From Jacaranda mimosifolia (Eukaryota; Streptophyta; Magnoliopsida; Lamiales; Bignoniaceae): a stretch of DNA of 64,000 nt. The notes below the pieces were generated by a model. The model was not told the origin of the DNA. It saw only the letters and a program-made list of their open reading frames with translations, and did not search any database. The position numbers and the translations under genes are program-made. The DNA lies in contig CM032127.1 of assembly GCA_018894105.1 (NCBI GenBank), positions 31,364,369 through 31,428,368 of the forward strand. Direction: 5' to 3'. Below, piece after piece: positions 34,990-46,290 of this stretch (the stretch's first letter is position 1; the number at the start of each line of letters is the position of its first letter).

Positions 34990-35779
34990 ACCGCCAAGGC
35001 TAAAGAATAAAAGGAATCCAAGCAACAAGATGATCTTGATGGAGGAAACAATGTTAAAGACTTGACTCCAGCATGCAGCGGTAAAGATCACATAAAGAGA
35101 GAGTCACCTCTGGTAGGATCTGAGTCATTGAAAGAATTGATATTTCCTCTAACCAAGCTTGATGTGAAGAAGCTATCCCCTCAGCCACTGAAAGGGTTTG
35201 TTCGCCCAACTCAAGGAGTCGAAAAGGAATATGGAGAATCTCTGCATCTTCAAAATGAGAGTTGCTTTGATCCAAAAGCTTATAAACTTCTTGTTAAAGC
35301 CGGATATAATCCACAAGAACGTTCCATTTTGGGAGAAGTCTCTCCTGAGGCTTCTGAAAGCAAACGTATGGATTTAATACTACCCAAAAGATGTTGAAGG
35401 AAAAGGTCATGGTGTTCAAAGTTCTCGAACGAGACTTGGATTTGTCCCTCATAATCCTATTTGTATTGCAATTAGGAGAGTCAGTAGTAATCATACAGTT
35501 GGAGAGGAATTTTCTTCAACAAATGATATTTTTGATATAAATGGGAAGAAAGTCCGGTGAATCTTAGTTTTTGATAGACTTGGAAAGTGGCGGCATAAAA
35601 GAACCCATAATTGGAGATTAAATTCATCCAAAATGCCAAAGTATTTGAAGTGGGTTAGCGAGCCAAAAACGCTAAGGAGTTCAATTCCTTCACGCATGAA
35701 GCGGTGCTTTATTTTGAATATACCTTATAGTAGAACCTTGAAGGTTAAACTGCAAACCATTATCTTCACATGAACTCAA
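34990..35779 (+). pseudogene. Protease-RT spacer of the Tat element
   Basis: Open at 35062-35397 (FPLTKLDVKKLSPQPLKGFV, SCFDPKAYKLLVKAGYNPQE), then frameshifted. The later part in other frames matches the long hydrophilic spacer between protease and RT in this lineage. No separate gene. Confidence 0.6.
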
Positions 35780-37510
35780 ATGGACGAAGAAGACGATAGA
35801 GAAAGTATGGCCTCTTCATATCATATTGTTGATAATACTAGTCGGCCAACTAGTCAAAATGCTATAGATCATCTTTTCAAGCAAATCTCCAAGCTTGTCC
35901 GCAGCGGTTACATAAGTGAGAAAGATGGTGTTATGAAGATAGTCCATATAAGAAGAAAGGGTGGACAAACAAGGACGTGTGTCAAAGTTAAGAAGATTGA
36001 GCCCGTGGAAGAGGATATTGCACTAGCATACCATATTACTTTGAGTGAAGAATTTTTGATTGAAGAAGAAGATGCTGAAATTGCTCCGCCTAAGTTTGAA
36101 GAAAGTGTTAAGGCTACTGTAGATGAATTGAAAGAGATTAATTTAGGTGATGCCAGTGACCCTTGGCCTATCTACATTAGTGCTTCATTGACTGCTGAGG
36201 AAGAAGAAGTATATGTTGAATTATTATATGAACTCAAAGATGTGTTTGCATGGTCGTACAAAGAGATGCCTGGGTTGGATCCAAAGGTGGTAGTCCATCA
36301 TCTATCAGCGAAGAAAGGAACTCGTCCAGTCAAACAAGCTCAACAGCGATTTCGCCCCGAATTAGTTCCTTTGATTCAAGCTGAAGTAAACAAGCTCATT
36401 GAGGTTGGGTTTACTCGAGAGGTTAAATATCCAACATGGATCTCTAGTATTGCCCTAGTAAGAAAGAAAAATGGCCAAATTCGAGTTTGTGTTAACTTTA
36501 GAGACTTGAATGGTGCTTGTCCTAAGGATGATTTTCCATTACCCATTGCTGAACTCATGATTGATGCCACCACAGGGCATGAAGCGCTATCATTTATGGA
36601 TGGATCATTCGGGTATAATCAAATACGTATGTCACCAAAAGATGAGGAGTTGATGGCATTTCATACTCCTAAGGGTATATAATGCTATAAAGTGATGCCG
36701 TTTGGGTTGAAGAATGCTGGTGCCACATATCAAAGAGCTATGCAGAAGATTTTTGATTATATGCTCCACAAGAACATTGAACGTTATGTTGATGACGTCG
36801 TTGCTAAGTCCAAAAGGTAAGAAGATCATCTCCAATATTTGAGACAAGTTTTTAAGCGCCTAAGAAAATATCAACTCAAAATGAACCCATTAAAGTGTGC
36901 ATTTGGTGTTGCATCGGGGAAGTTTTTGGGATTCATTGTTCATCATTGAGGCATAGAAATCGAGCAAGCAAAGATTGATGCAAATTTGAAACTGCTAGAA
37001 CCTCAAGACATACATGAACTCAAAATTTGCAAGGAAAACTAGCTTATCTTTGGAGATTCATATCAAATTTAGCTGGTAAGTGTCAACCATTCAGCCGTCT
37101 GATGAAGAAAGGTGTTCCATTTGAATGGAATGAAGCTTCTAGCAGTGCTTTTAAGAGTATAAAAGCTTATCTAATGATGCGTCCTATGTTGGTCGCACCA
37201 GTACCTGGACGCCCACTGATCCTTTATATTGCTGCTTAAGAATGTTCCATTGGAGCTTTACTTGAGCAGGATGATGATGCCAAATGAGGTGAAATACTCG
37301 CCAATTGAGAAAATATGTTTGGCTCTAATTTTTGCAATCCAAAAGTTGAAACATTACTTTCAGGCACATACTATCCATCTTGTCTCAAAAGCAAATCCAT
37401 TAAAATATGTCATGTCAAAACTTGTCCTCTCTGATAGACTCGCAAGATGCTATCTTCAGTTGCAACAGTTTGAGATTATCTATGTTCCGCAGAAGGCAAT
37501 AAAAAGGTAA
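35780..37510 (+). pseudogene. Reverse transcriptase and first RNase H of the Tat element
   Basis: The open block 35780-36682 contains the spacer end, then RT motifs QAQQRFRPELVPLIQAEV, VRKKNGQIRVCVNFRDLN, CPKDDFPLPI and FMDGSFGYNQIRM. After a stop at 36680-36682 come VMPFGLKNAGATYQRAMQK and the catalytic ERYVDDVVAKS (about 36780-36810). RNase H pieces (QPFSRLMKKGVPFEWNEAS, LVAPVPGRPLILYIAA; 37120-37240) precede NEVKYSPIEKICLALIFAIQ. Stops: 36819, 36947, about 37038, 37237 and 37508. Confidence 0.87.
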
Positions 37511-37613
37511 GTTTTGGCTGACTTCTTGGCTAATCATCCCATCCCTGCTGAGTGGGAATTATCTGATGACCTACCCGATGAAGATGTCTTGATAGTTGAA
37601 ATTACACCTCCTT

Positions 37614-37995
37614 GAAAGATGTACTTTGATGGAGCATCCCACAGAGAAGGATCTGATGCTGGAGTGGTATTCATCACATCAAATGATGAAGTATGGTAAT
37701 ATTCCTTCACTTTAATTGAAAATTGTTCCAACAATATTGCTGAATATCAAGATCTTATTCTTAGGCTGGAGATGGTGGTTGACATAAAACAGTTGCACCT
37801 TAAAATCTATGGAGATTCTAAGTTGGTGGTCAACCAGTTGTTTGGATCATATAAAGTCAAGAAGCTTGAGTTACTCCCATACTTTAATTATGCAAAAAGA
37901 CTCATTGGATGGCTTTTGGGATGTAGAAATTGAACATGTGCCAAGGAAAGAAAACAAGCAAGCTAATGCGTTAGCTAAATTGGCCTCTTCACTTG
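37614..37995 (+). pseudogene. Second (archaeal-type) RNase H of the Tat element
   Basis: Separate from the RT-linked RNase H. It reads KMYFDGASHREGSDAGVVF, then NNIAEYQDLI and LKIYGDSKLVVNQLFGSY, giving the acidic residues D, E and D of the archaeal RNase H fold. It ends with a Lys-rich segment and ANALAKLAS. A stop at 37697 (TAA within the W-YSFTL segment) and a frameshift near 37915 break it. This extra domain is the defining feature of the Tat group. Confidence 0.8.
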
Positions 37996-38089
37996 CCATA
38001 CCTGAAAATGAAGTATGTATTCTAATATGTAGAAGCTGGGTTGTGCCACCAATTTTTGAGGATGAGGATTATGAAGAAGATGAAAGCCA

Positions 38090-39345
38090 TGTTGTTTAAG
38101 TATTTGAGATAGAGAATGAGGATTGGCGCCAACCAATCATAGATTATTTGAAATACGAGAAGTTACCTGATGATCCATGCCAAAGAGTTGATATCCAGTG
38201 TCGCGCGGCTCGCTTCATCTATTATAAAGGTGTGCTTTATAGATGGTCATTTGATGGAGTCTTCTTGCGATGTATCCAAGCCATGGAAGAAGCTCATTCT
38301 GGAGTTTGTGGCTCCCACCAACCGGGTCCAAAATTACATTTTTGAATAAAAAGAATAGGCTACTACTGGCCAACAATGGTAAAAGATTGCATGTATTATG
38401 CTCAAAGATGTCAAGCTTGCCAATTTCACGCAAATTTCATTAACCAACCACTCAAGCCATTACATCCAACTGTCACTTTATGGCCATTTGATGCTTGGGG
38501 ATTAGATGTGGTTGGGCCCATGACAAAGTCTTTTGCTACGCACTTGTATATTTTGGCCGCAACAGACTATTTCTCGAAGTGGGCTGAAGCAATACCCCTC
38601 AAAAAAGTAAAGAAGGAAAATGTTGCTGACTTTATCCGCATCAACATTATATATCTCTATGGGGTTCCTTGATACATAATCACTGATAATGGAAAGCCCT
38701 TTAGTAATAGTCTGATAGATAAACTTTGTCAGAAATTCAATTTTAAGCACAGGAAATCTTCCATGTATTATGCCGTGGCTAATGGTCTTGCTGAGGCATT
38801 CAATAAAACTCTATGCAATTTGCTGAAGAAAGTAGTCTCAAAGTCGAAGAGGGATTGGCACGAAAGGATCGGAGAAGCTTTATGGGTCTATCGAACTACT
38901 CATAGAACACCTACACAAGCAACTCTGTATTCATTTATTTGTGGTGTTGAAGTTGTTTACCTCTTGAGCAGCAAATTTCATCATTAAGGATAGCCATACA
39001 AGAAGGAGACTGAGGAAGAAAATGCATGCTTATGTCTTGAAGAATTGGAGTCCCTTGATGAGAAAATGTTGGAAGCACAACAAAGACTTGAGTGTTACCA
39101 AGCTAGGCTCCAGGGCATTTAACAAGAAGGTGCGATCACGATCTTTTCAAGTTGGAGATTTGGTGCTCGCTGTGAGAAGGCCCATCATCATGACTCATCG
39201 AACTGGAAATAAATTCACATCAAAATGGGATGGTCCTTCTGTTGTCAAAGAAGTCTATAGAAATGGTGCATATAAGTTGATTGCCGAAGATGGATTAAGG
39301 ATTGGCCCTATAAATGGGAAGTTCTTAAAGCGATCCTATGCATAA
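38090..39345 (+). pseudogene. Integrase of the Tat element
   Basis: A zinc-binding region (38148-38450, with EEAHSGVCGSHQPG and CMYYAQRCQACQFHA) precedes the DDE core: WGLDVVGPMTKSF (first D), IITDNGKPFSN (second D) and LAEAFNKTL (E). The C-terminus ends VYRNGAYKLIAEDGLRIGPINGKFLKRSYA at 39345. Stops at 38344 and 38672 and a frameshift near 38985 inactivate it. The integrase termination codon is probably the native end of pol. Confidence 0.85.
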
Positions 39346-39424
39346 AGTTGGGAGATTGCTCTGTGATGCATGAGTCTAAACTGCATGTTACTCATGACCC
39401 ACATGAGTATAAACTGTGAACGAT

Positions 39425-39550
39425 ACCCACCAAAGGCAGTACATGTGGATAAACTGCTAACTTACTCCACCAAAGGTAGTCATGTGATTAAACTGCTAAC
39501 TTATCCCACTAAAGGTATTTTATGTGGTTAAAATATCAAATACCCCACCT
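39425..39550 (+). repeat. Short tandem repeats (about 43 bp) after the integrase
   Basis: CCACCAAAGG(C/T)AGT followed by CATGTG and TAAACTGCTAACTTA recurs about three times with drift. No coding potential. It belongs to the noncoding 3' part of the Tat element. Confidence 0.65.
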
Positions 39551-39740
39551 AGTCCAAGGTGGTTAAGCAATGGATACTCTTGGCCCGCATGAGTATAAAC
39601 TGTGAACGGCACCCCCCTTAAAATGTTGATTTCTTTGAACTATGTTATGACTTAATCCCTTTATTGGGTACGTAGGCAGCTTAGATATTCTCTAAGTTCA
39701 GTCATGAGTTTATTTTAAACATATTTTTCCTTGAAAAAAG

Positions 39741-40480
39741 GGGTAGTCTAATTATTTTTATTAGTTAAAAAAAAGGAAGTAGTTTTTATTAGTTTGTTGA
39801 AAAAAAAGAGGGTAGTCTAGTTATTTTTATTAGTTAAAAAAAAGGAAGTAGTTTTTATTAGTTTGTTGAAAAAAAAAAAGGGTAGTCTAGTTATTTTTAT
39901 TAGTTAAAAAAAAGGAAGTAGTTTTTATTAAGTTTGAGTTTTTAGCTTGTTAAGAGAAAAAAAGGTAGTTTATTTGTTTTTTTTTTAATTAAGTTTGAGT
40001 TTTTAGTAGTTTAATTATTTTTATTAAGTTTGAGTTTTTAGGTTGTTAAACTTTCTTTAAAAATAAATAAATAAAAGTAGTTTAGTTTTTTTTTTAAAGT
40101 TTGAGTTTTTGTAGTAGGTTAATTGTTTTTAGTAATTTTGTGTTTTTAGTTTAAAAAGGGTAGTCTAGTTATTTTTATTAGTTAAAAAAAAAAAAAGGAA
40201 GTAGTTTTTATTAAGTTTGAGTTTTAGTTTGTTGAAAAAAAAAGGGTAGTCTAGTTATTTTTATTAGTTAAAAAAAAGGAAGTAGTTTTTATTAAGTTTG
40301 TGTTTTTAGTTTGTTAAGCAAAAAAAAAGGTAGTTTGTTTTTTTTTTTTTTTAATTAAGTTTGAGTTTTTAGTTTGTTAAACTTTCTTAAAAAAAATAAA
40401 ATAAATAAAAGTAGTTTAGTTTTTTTTAAAGTTTGAGTTTTTTTAGTAGGTTTATTGTTTTTATTAAGTTTAAGTTTTGT
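39741..40480 (+). repeat. AT-rich 70-86-bp direct repeats of the Tat 3' region
   Basis: GGGTAGTCTAGTTATTTTTATTAG starts at 39741, 39810, 39880, 40158 and 40244, each followed by poly-A and GGAAGTAGTTTTTATTA(AGT). Interspersed AAGTTTGAGTTTTTAG units match, inverted, the block 4060-4345. Confidence 0.82.
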
Positions 40481-40486
40481 GTTTTC

Positions 40487-40882
40487 CTAAGCGTTTCTTA
40501 CTGAATCTTCAGATGAATCTCGACCGACGTCACTTTCATGCCTTGTACTAGATTCAAGATCTGTCCAAGCTTCCTTCCTTAGTATTTCATAGAGGTAATT
40601 GGCATTCCTCCTAACCCTCTGGTAATTATTTCTATTATGCTCTCTCTCCCTCTCCCCCTCCCTCATCATCCTTGCTCTAGAAATCTCAACCTCCAAGTGT
40701 CGAATATGCCTCTGAAGCTCATGAACTTGATGTTGGATTTAGCCCCATGAAGCCTTCTTAGCATTCCCATGGCACGCCCTCGAGTCGCTGGTGGGGTATA
40801 GATAATACGAGGTTCACTTCCTCCTAACAAGAATTGTTCTTGGAGGAGAATCTTCTCTCGGTGCATTATCCTCATTATCCAT
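40487..40882 (-). pseudogene. Gag N-terminus of the Tekay/Del-like element (copy VI)
   Basis: Minus-strand ATG at 40880-40882 (MDNEDNAPRED...). After a frameshift and stop near 40815 it continues HIRHLEVEISRARMMREGER and ends 40487. The predicted protein is highly charged and coiled-coil-like, as at the start of chromoviral gag. Truncated where the Tat repeats begin. Confidence 0.55.
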
Positions 40883-41199
40883 CTTAAGAAAACTCAAGAT
40901 GTTAGAACCAGAAATAGTAGTAATCTAAAATAATTTACTTCTTTAAAAAAATTAAAGATCCAAACAATCATTTTCCTAGTCTAGATTTTCCTTAGTCTCA
41001 ATATTTCTTAGGCATAGTGCCACAATTATAATGAATCACACACTAGTGGGCCCCCTAGCATTGATTTATCATAATTAAAGCACTATGCAAAACCACAAGC
41101 ATTCGTAAAATTTCAAGGCTATTATTAGTACAACCTATCAAACCCCATAATCATTATTATCTAAGGATCTTATCCTAGTTTAGCCTTGGTGTCACCCTA

Positions 41200-41212
41200 G
41201 GCTTTGATACCA
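41200..41212 (-). other. Primer binding site of copy VI
   Basis: The minus strand reads TGGTATCAAAGCC six bases after the LTR end, matching initiator Met tRNA with one change. It proves that the LTR at 41219 serves as a 5' LTR toward the left. Confidence 0.8.
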
Positions 41213-41218
41213 CTAAAT

Positions 41219-43175
41219 TGTCATGATCCCCAAGTATGAACTTGATTTATCTTTTTTAGGAAATAGAGCATCTAAAATGTGAATCCAACCTCAACCTAAT
41301 ATTTTTTTTTTCCAAATGCACAAACCATTACAAATGAAAATTACAGGATGGTGATTATCTTAAAATATTAATACATTCTAGCTTGTGCAATCTAAACCAT
41401 GTCATGATAACATAGCCGGTCTATACATAATATAAAACATAGGGTGGACCATCGCCTTCTATACAATCAAAGCCAGCAAAAGATCCGCTCTAATATTTAC
41501 ATATTTGGTTCCTATATTATGCCAAAGTCTTTGCCTTGCTCCCCGTCTTTCGTTCCTAAAGGAATTGATTCAACTTGGTTATTAGTTAACTTATCATTAT
41601 AATATGTATGCAATGACAAGTACGATAGCGAATAAATCATTTAGCAAGGTAGGATACAACTAAAGATTGTTGATCTCGTCACCCTTATCTTGCCGGCCAT
41701 AATTAACTCAATTGCTCCGAACAAGGCGCGACCTTGCCTTCGGTAGACATGCCCAGGATCATGCCAATCCTACAACCCCTTCTCACCATGACAACTCTAG
41801 TCATGCATTTATGGGGAATAGGCCATGAGGTACACAAATCCTACTCAACAAACCCAATGCCACCCAAATAGCTCATGCCGAATGGGCTCAATTGTTAGAA
41901 TTTCAAAGCATAGCACGATATACATGATATCAAAGTCAAGCAATTGAGGTGAGATAAAGTACTACACCTCTATGAGATGGACTAGCATATTCATGTCGAT
42001 TCACTTTTCAATTATCTAGATATACTATGTTGCATGCATAATGACATGATGATCAGCGAAAGATAATGATGTGAATGTGTTTCTTCTTCTTCTTTAACTA
42101 AAGAGTATTTCTTCAACTTCATTAACTATGTCATCCCTCTCTTTTCCTTCCCATTCTACATTTCATTTCCTAAATCTCTTTTACTATTTTGTTTCTATAC
42201 ATTTTTTTTTCCATATAATTCATAGTTCTATAAATATGACATACACTCAATAATAAGATATTTTGGTTCCTATTTACATATGTAACTCTAATTCTCATTT
42301 CCAACCAACTAGAGTATTCTAATCAAGTACTTCTTCATTTTTTTTCCTCTATAATTCTTCCTACTTATCATTTAGTAACTCACAAATTTTATCAACTAAC
42401 ATAATGTGGTGATAATACAGCTATAATAACACTTCTATCTTGATACCAATCCCAAAATCCAAAGGTTAACTATAGAAATGTGATTTTCTTAATTTAATTC
42501 TAAATCATCTAGGCTTGAATTAAACCCCTCTATTTTTGGACCTACTTACGCATTTGCAGCCATAAAATTCAGAAAAATAAGACCTATGCAAGTTCAAACT
42601 TCATAAGCCCTTCCACTTGTCAAGCTATCTTGAGTTTATGTCCAACTCTAAGCACACAAAATCATACATAATTTAAACCATAACCTGAATATATATGTTA
42701 TAATAAACACATATGCTATAATAAATCCCTTTTTCTTTTTTTCTACCTAAATATCCCGATTTTGCTGATAATGAAGGGAGAAATACTTTTTTTAAATGGG
42801 TAAGGTTTATTAGGCTTGGTCAAAATATGTGGCTTCACCTCAAGTTGCCACCTATCCTATTTAAGTTATTTACTTTTTGGTATTTAGTTTTAACTCCTTG
42901 AATTTGAACAATTTTATTTGTCAAAATAAAATAAAAGGCTGAATTTTAACTAATTATTTCAAAGTCCTACCCAAATTTTAGAATTCTCCTTTTGCTCCTC
43001 AAATAGTTTAAATTAAAGAATCTTATATCTATAGATGGCAAGTTCACTCCAAATTTCTAAAATCAAGTATCACTTTTATGAATAGTGTCATAACAAAATA
43101 AAGATAAAAATAATCATGAATCTAGAGTAAATATTAGATTTTTAAAAGAATTGGAGGTATAGATGTATTCCTAAG
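41219..43175 (-). repeat. LTR of the Tekay/Del-like element, shared between a pol end and a gag start
   Basis: The left terminus TGTCATGATCCCC (minus-strand ...GGGGATCATGACA) is next to a primer site. The right terminus lies beside a G-rich purine tract (minus strand TTTTAGGTGGGGGGG, 43176-43190) and chromovirus pol. About 1.96 kb. The exact right end is uncertain because the TG is not visible. Confidence 0.75.
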
Positions 43176-44500
43176 CCCCCCCCACCTAAAAGAATTTGGT
43201 CCCCAAATTCATACCTAATTTTTGAAGAGCTCAGGGTAATGTTTGAACATGTTGTCTTCTGATTCCCAAGTGGCTTTTTCAATGTTATGTTGTCACCACA
43301 GTACTTTCACTAGAGGGATTCTCCTGTTTTGTAGCTCTCAAAATTTTCGATCCAAAATACGAGAATAGGTTTCTCCTTATATGATGGATCTTCATTACTA
43401 GAGTGGTTCATGCTTGATTATGTGCAATAGGTCATGATGATATTTCTTTAAAAGGAAGACACGGAAGACATTATGTATTCCTCCAAGATTTGACAATCAC
43501 ATTGCCAATTCTTTCTATGATTTTGAAGGGTCCTACATATTGGGGGCTAAGCTTTCCACCCTTTCCATACTTCACCAATCCTTTTCGAGGAGATACCTTG
43601 AGAAATACCTTGTCTCCCACCGCAAATTCCAAGTTTTTCTTCTATGATCAGCATAACTCTTTTGACGACTCTGTGCGGTTAACATTCTTTTGCGAATGTT
43701 TTATGTTCTCCAAGATCCCAATGAATATAGGAGATCTACACTTTCTTCCATATAATGCTTCATAAGGAGCCATCTTGATGGTTGAATGAAAACTATTGTT
43801 ATATGCAAATTCAATTAGTGGAAGATTTTTGTCCCAATTCCCTTGAAAATCTAGGGCACAAGCACAAAACATATCTTCAAGTATTTGTATAGTCCTTTCA
43901 GATTGCCCAACCATTTGTGGGTGACTAGCAGTACTGAATTGTAACTTGATTCCTAGAGTTTCTTGAACTTTCTTCCATAGTTGTGACAAGTATCTTGGAT
44001 CTCGATCCGAGATAATGTTGATGGGTACTCCATGCAGTCGAATAACCTCATCCTTATACATCTCAGCTAGTCGTTCCACTTTATACCCCATGTTAACTGG
44101 CAAGAAGCGGGCTGATTTAGTAAGTCCATTGATAATGACCCAAACTAAATCATGCCCCTTTCTAGTCCGAAGTAGTCCATGTTCATTGCTTCCCATTTAC
44201 ATTATGGTAGTATCGGCAATGGTTGGAGAAGCTCTTATGGTCTTTGATGTTCAACTTTCACTCATTGGCATACTACACATTTGCCACACACTGAAATCTC
44301 CCTTTTCATATTGGTCCACCAGTAGTGTTGCTTTAAGTCTTGGTACATTTTATTACCCCCTGGATGGATACTATAGCGGGATCAATGGGATTCTTCTAAA
44401 ATTTCCTTTCTCAAATCATCGTTCCGAGGTACACAAATTCTACCTCAAAATTTTAGAACTCCTTTCGAGTTTACTTCAAATGGAGAACCTAGCATACTTT
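43176..44500 (-). pseudogene. Integrase and chromodomain of the Tekay/Del-like element
   Basis: Minus-strand order: zinc region (HPGGNKMYQDLKQHYWW-like and KCVVCQ, about 44390-44290), then the integrase block 44196-43648 (RKGHDLVWVIINGLTKSARF, HGVPINIISDRDPRYLSQLW, SERTIQILEDMFCACALDF, NNSFHSTIKMAPYEALYG), and finally a chromodomain-like end (NIEKATWESEDNMFKHYPELF, about 43290-43220). The catalytic Asp before GQSE is changed (MVGQSE), and stops and frameshifts are present. The chromodomain-bearing chromovirus assignment is well supported; the Tekay/Del level is likely. Confidence 0.8.
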
Positions 44501-44718
44501 TGATATGAGGACTGGAGGTAGTAGTAGAGGGCAAGATGGTTATTTTGGCATTGGAGGGCAAAATAGAAATTGCAATATGCCAATGGGACCTATCACAAGA
44601 GCAAAAGCAAAGAGGTTGAAAGATGGCTTTGCAAATTTGGCTAAGTTATTTGTCGAAGAGATGCATCAGGAATGGGCTAAGGAAGATAAGAGCATGTCAA
44701 GAAGCCAAAAGAATGAAT
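44501..44718 (+). repeat. Truncated LTR of family A copy VII
   Basis: Starts TGATATGAGGACTGG and keeps only the tail-coding first 218 bp (MPMGPITRAKAKRLKDGFANL). It then jumps at GAAT into the leader, skipping the promoter, LTR 3' end and primer site. Confidence 0.85.
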
Positions 44719-45490
44719 TAACTGTAGTTTAGTGATTCTTCTGCAATATTGTTGCATATTCCTATCTTGGAGAACACCAATTGAACACACAAAATTGAGT
44801 TTGCAAAATATAAACTCTAGATTGCTCTAATTTTGAGAAATTAAAGTTTGGGTTCTTGAGTGATTCAATTTGGGGGTTTTTAACATAGGCTTTCAAATTC
44901 CAAATTGCCATTGTATAAATTAAACTGGCTATTTCTTAGTTGTTGTTTGGAGTTGATTGTATGCCAATTGGGTCAAAATTGAGTCACAATCAGCCTTCCA
45001 TTGGGATTGATCGAGTCCTTTGCAAACTTTCTATTTTGTCGTTTTTATTTACTCTTTGTGTTTTCTTTCTTTGCTTCAACCTAATTTGCATCTATTCACA
45101 TTAGATAAGTAACATATTGCATTCTTGTTGCTTAGTTTGCATAAAAATCACATGATACACATTCTTTCTCGTGTGTCATCACATCATTTTTCTTGCTGGT
45201 GATATTTACTTTGCCTATAGACTTTGTGCTTTTTTTTCTTTGTTAGGTTTTCCATTATTACTCCCATATAAATACTACTTGTGAATTTGCTTTGAATTGA
45301 ATTAGTTTGATTTCTGAAGTGCAACATTCACTGTGGTCAAGAGAGGTAAAAGGCATAAATAGGTGAGCACATAAAGAGGGCAAAAGCCAAAATTGAGTGC
45401 AAACAGGAGGATTCACATCTACTTGAACGAAACACATGAAGGATGTTTTTGTGAGGCTGCTTTTGCTAACGCTTCTTGCAGGTTTTTAAA
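44719..45490 (+). other. Leader of copy VII
   Basis: Family A leader, lacking its first bases. No gene. Confidence 0.65.
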
Positions 45491-46290
45491 ATGAGTACTA
45501 TTCTTCCAAGGAGAGAGGTTAAAGAACCCTCTGATGAGGCAGCTAATATGACACCATATATGAAGGTGATGTGCAGGGCATTTACTAGTCAATTTTAGAA
45601 GTTGAATAGCATATTTGATGAGATGGATGAGTGGAGAAAGGAGGTGCCATAGAATATTTTTGGGAATGCTAGACGAAGTAGGCCACCATATGGGTTTAAT
45701 CAAGAGACGTTCGAGGGTGAGTTTGATGATAGTAGTTTGGTTAAGAATAGAGGGGTTGAAGCTAGATTCAAAGCTAGGAGGGACAACAATTTAAATGCCA
45801 TCAAGATGAAAATTCCATCATTTAAAGGGTGAAATGACGCTAAAGCATACTTGGAGTGGGAGATAAAGGTGGAGTTGATCTTTGATTGCCATAACTACTT
45901 TGAAGAGAATTCACTAATTATGCATTAGTTTGGTAGGATCAATTAGTGCAGTCTTGGAGGAGGAATGGTGAGAGACCTATTGCGACTTGGGAAGATATGA
46001 AGGCCATTATGAAGAAAAGATTTGTTCCATCTTATTATTATAGGGAGATACACCAAAAACTACAAAGACTCATTCAAGGGTCTAAATTAGTTGAGAACTA
46101 CTATAAGCAGATGGAGATGTTGATGATTAAAGCCAACATAAAGGAAGATATAGAAGTGACAATGGCTAGATTTATTAGTGGTTTGAATAGAGAAATTGAT
46201 GAAATTATGGACCTATAACATTATGTGGAGATGGAGGATTTGGTGAGTATGGCTATGCAGGTGGAGAAACAACAAAAGCAAAGAGGGGCA
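45491..46290 (+). pseudogene. Gag of copy VII
   Basis: ATG at 45491 (MSTILPR...). Capsid codons run to a clear open stretch 45946-46218 (RRNGERPIATWEDMKAIMKKR, VPSYYYREIHQKLQRLIQGS). Near 46290 it jumps from QQKQRGA to the acidic post-knuckle segment, so the CCHC zinc knuckle is deleted. Stops near 45596, 45651 and 45831. Confidence 0.8.

Larger units (their letters stand above)
31708..40480 (+). mobile_element. Tat-lineage Ty3/gypsy retrotransposon (5' part; 3' end missing)
   Basis: 5' LTR, primer region, gag, protease, RT, RNase H, a second archaeal-type RNase H, integrase and downstream AT-rich repeats, all on the plus strand. The dual RNase H marks the Tat lineage. The copy ends at about 40480, where minus-strand gag of another element starts, so the extra 3' region and 3' LTR are lost. 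The minus-strand fragment at 1-4345 carries the complementary part of this family. Confidence 0.88.

Noticed and set aside
43490..44503. Plus-strand frames of 91 and 162 codons
   Set aside because: They are antisense to the integrase of the minus-strand chromovirus, whose domain motifs are clear.
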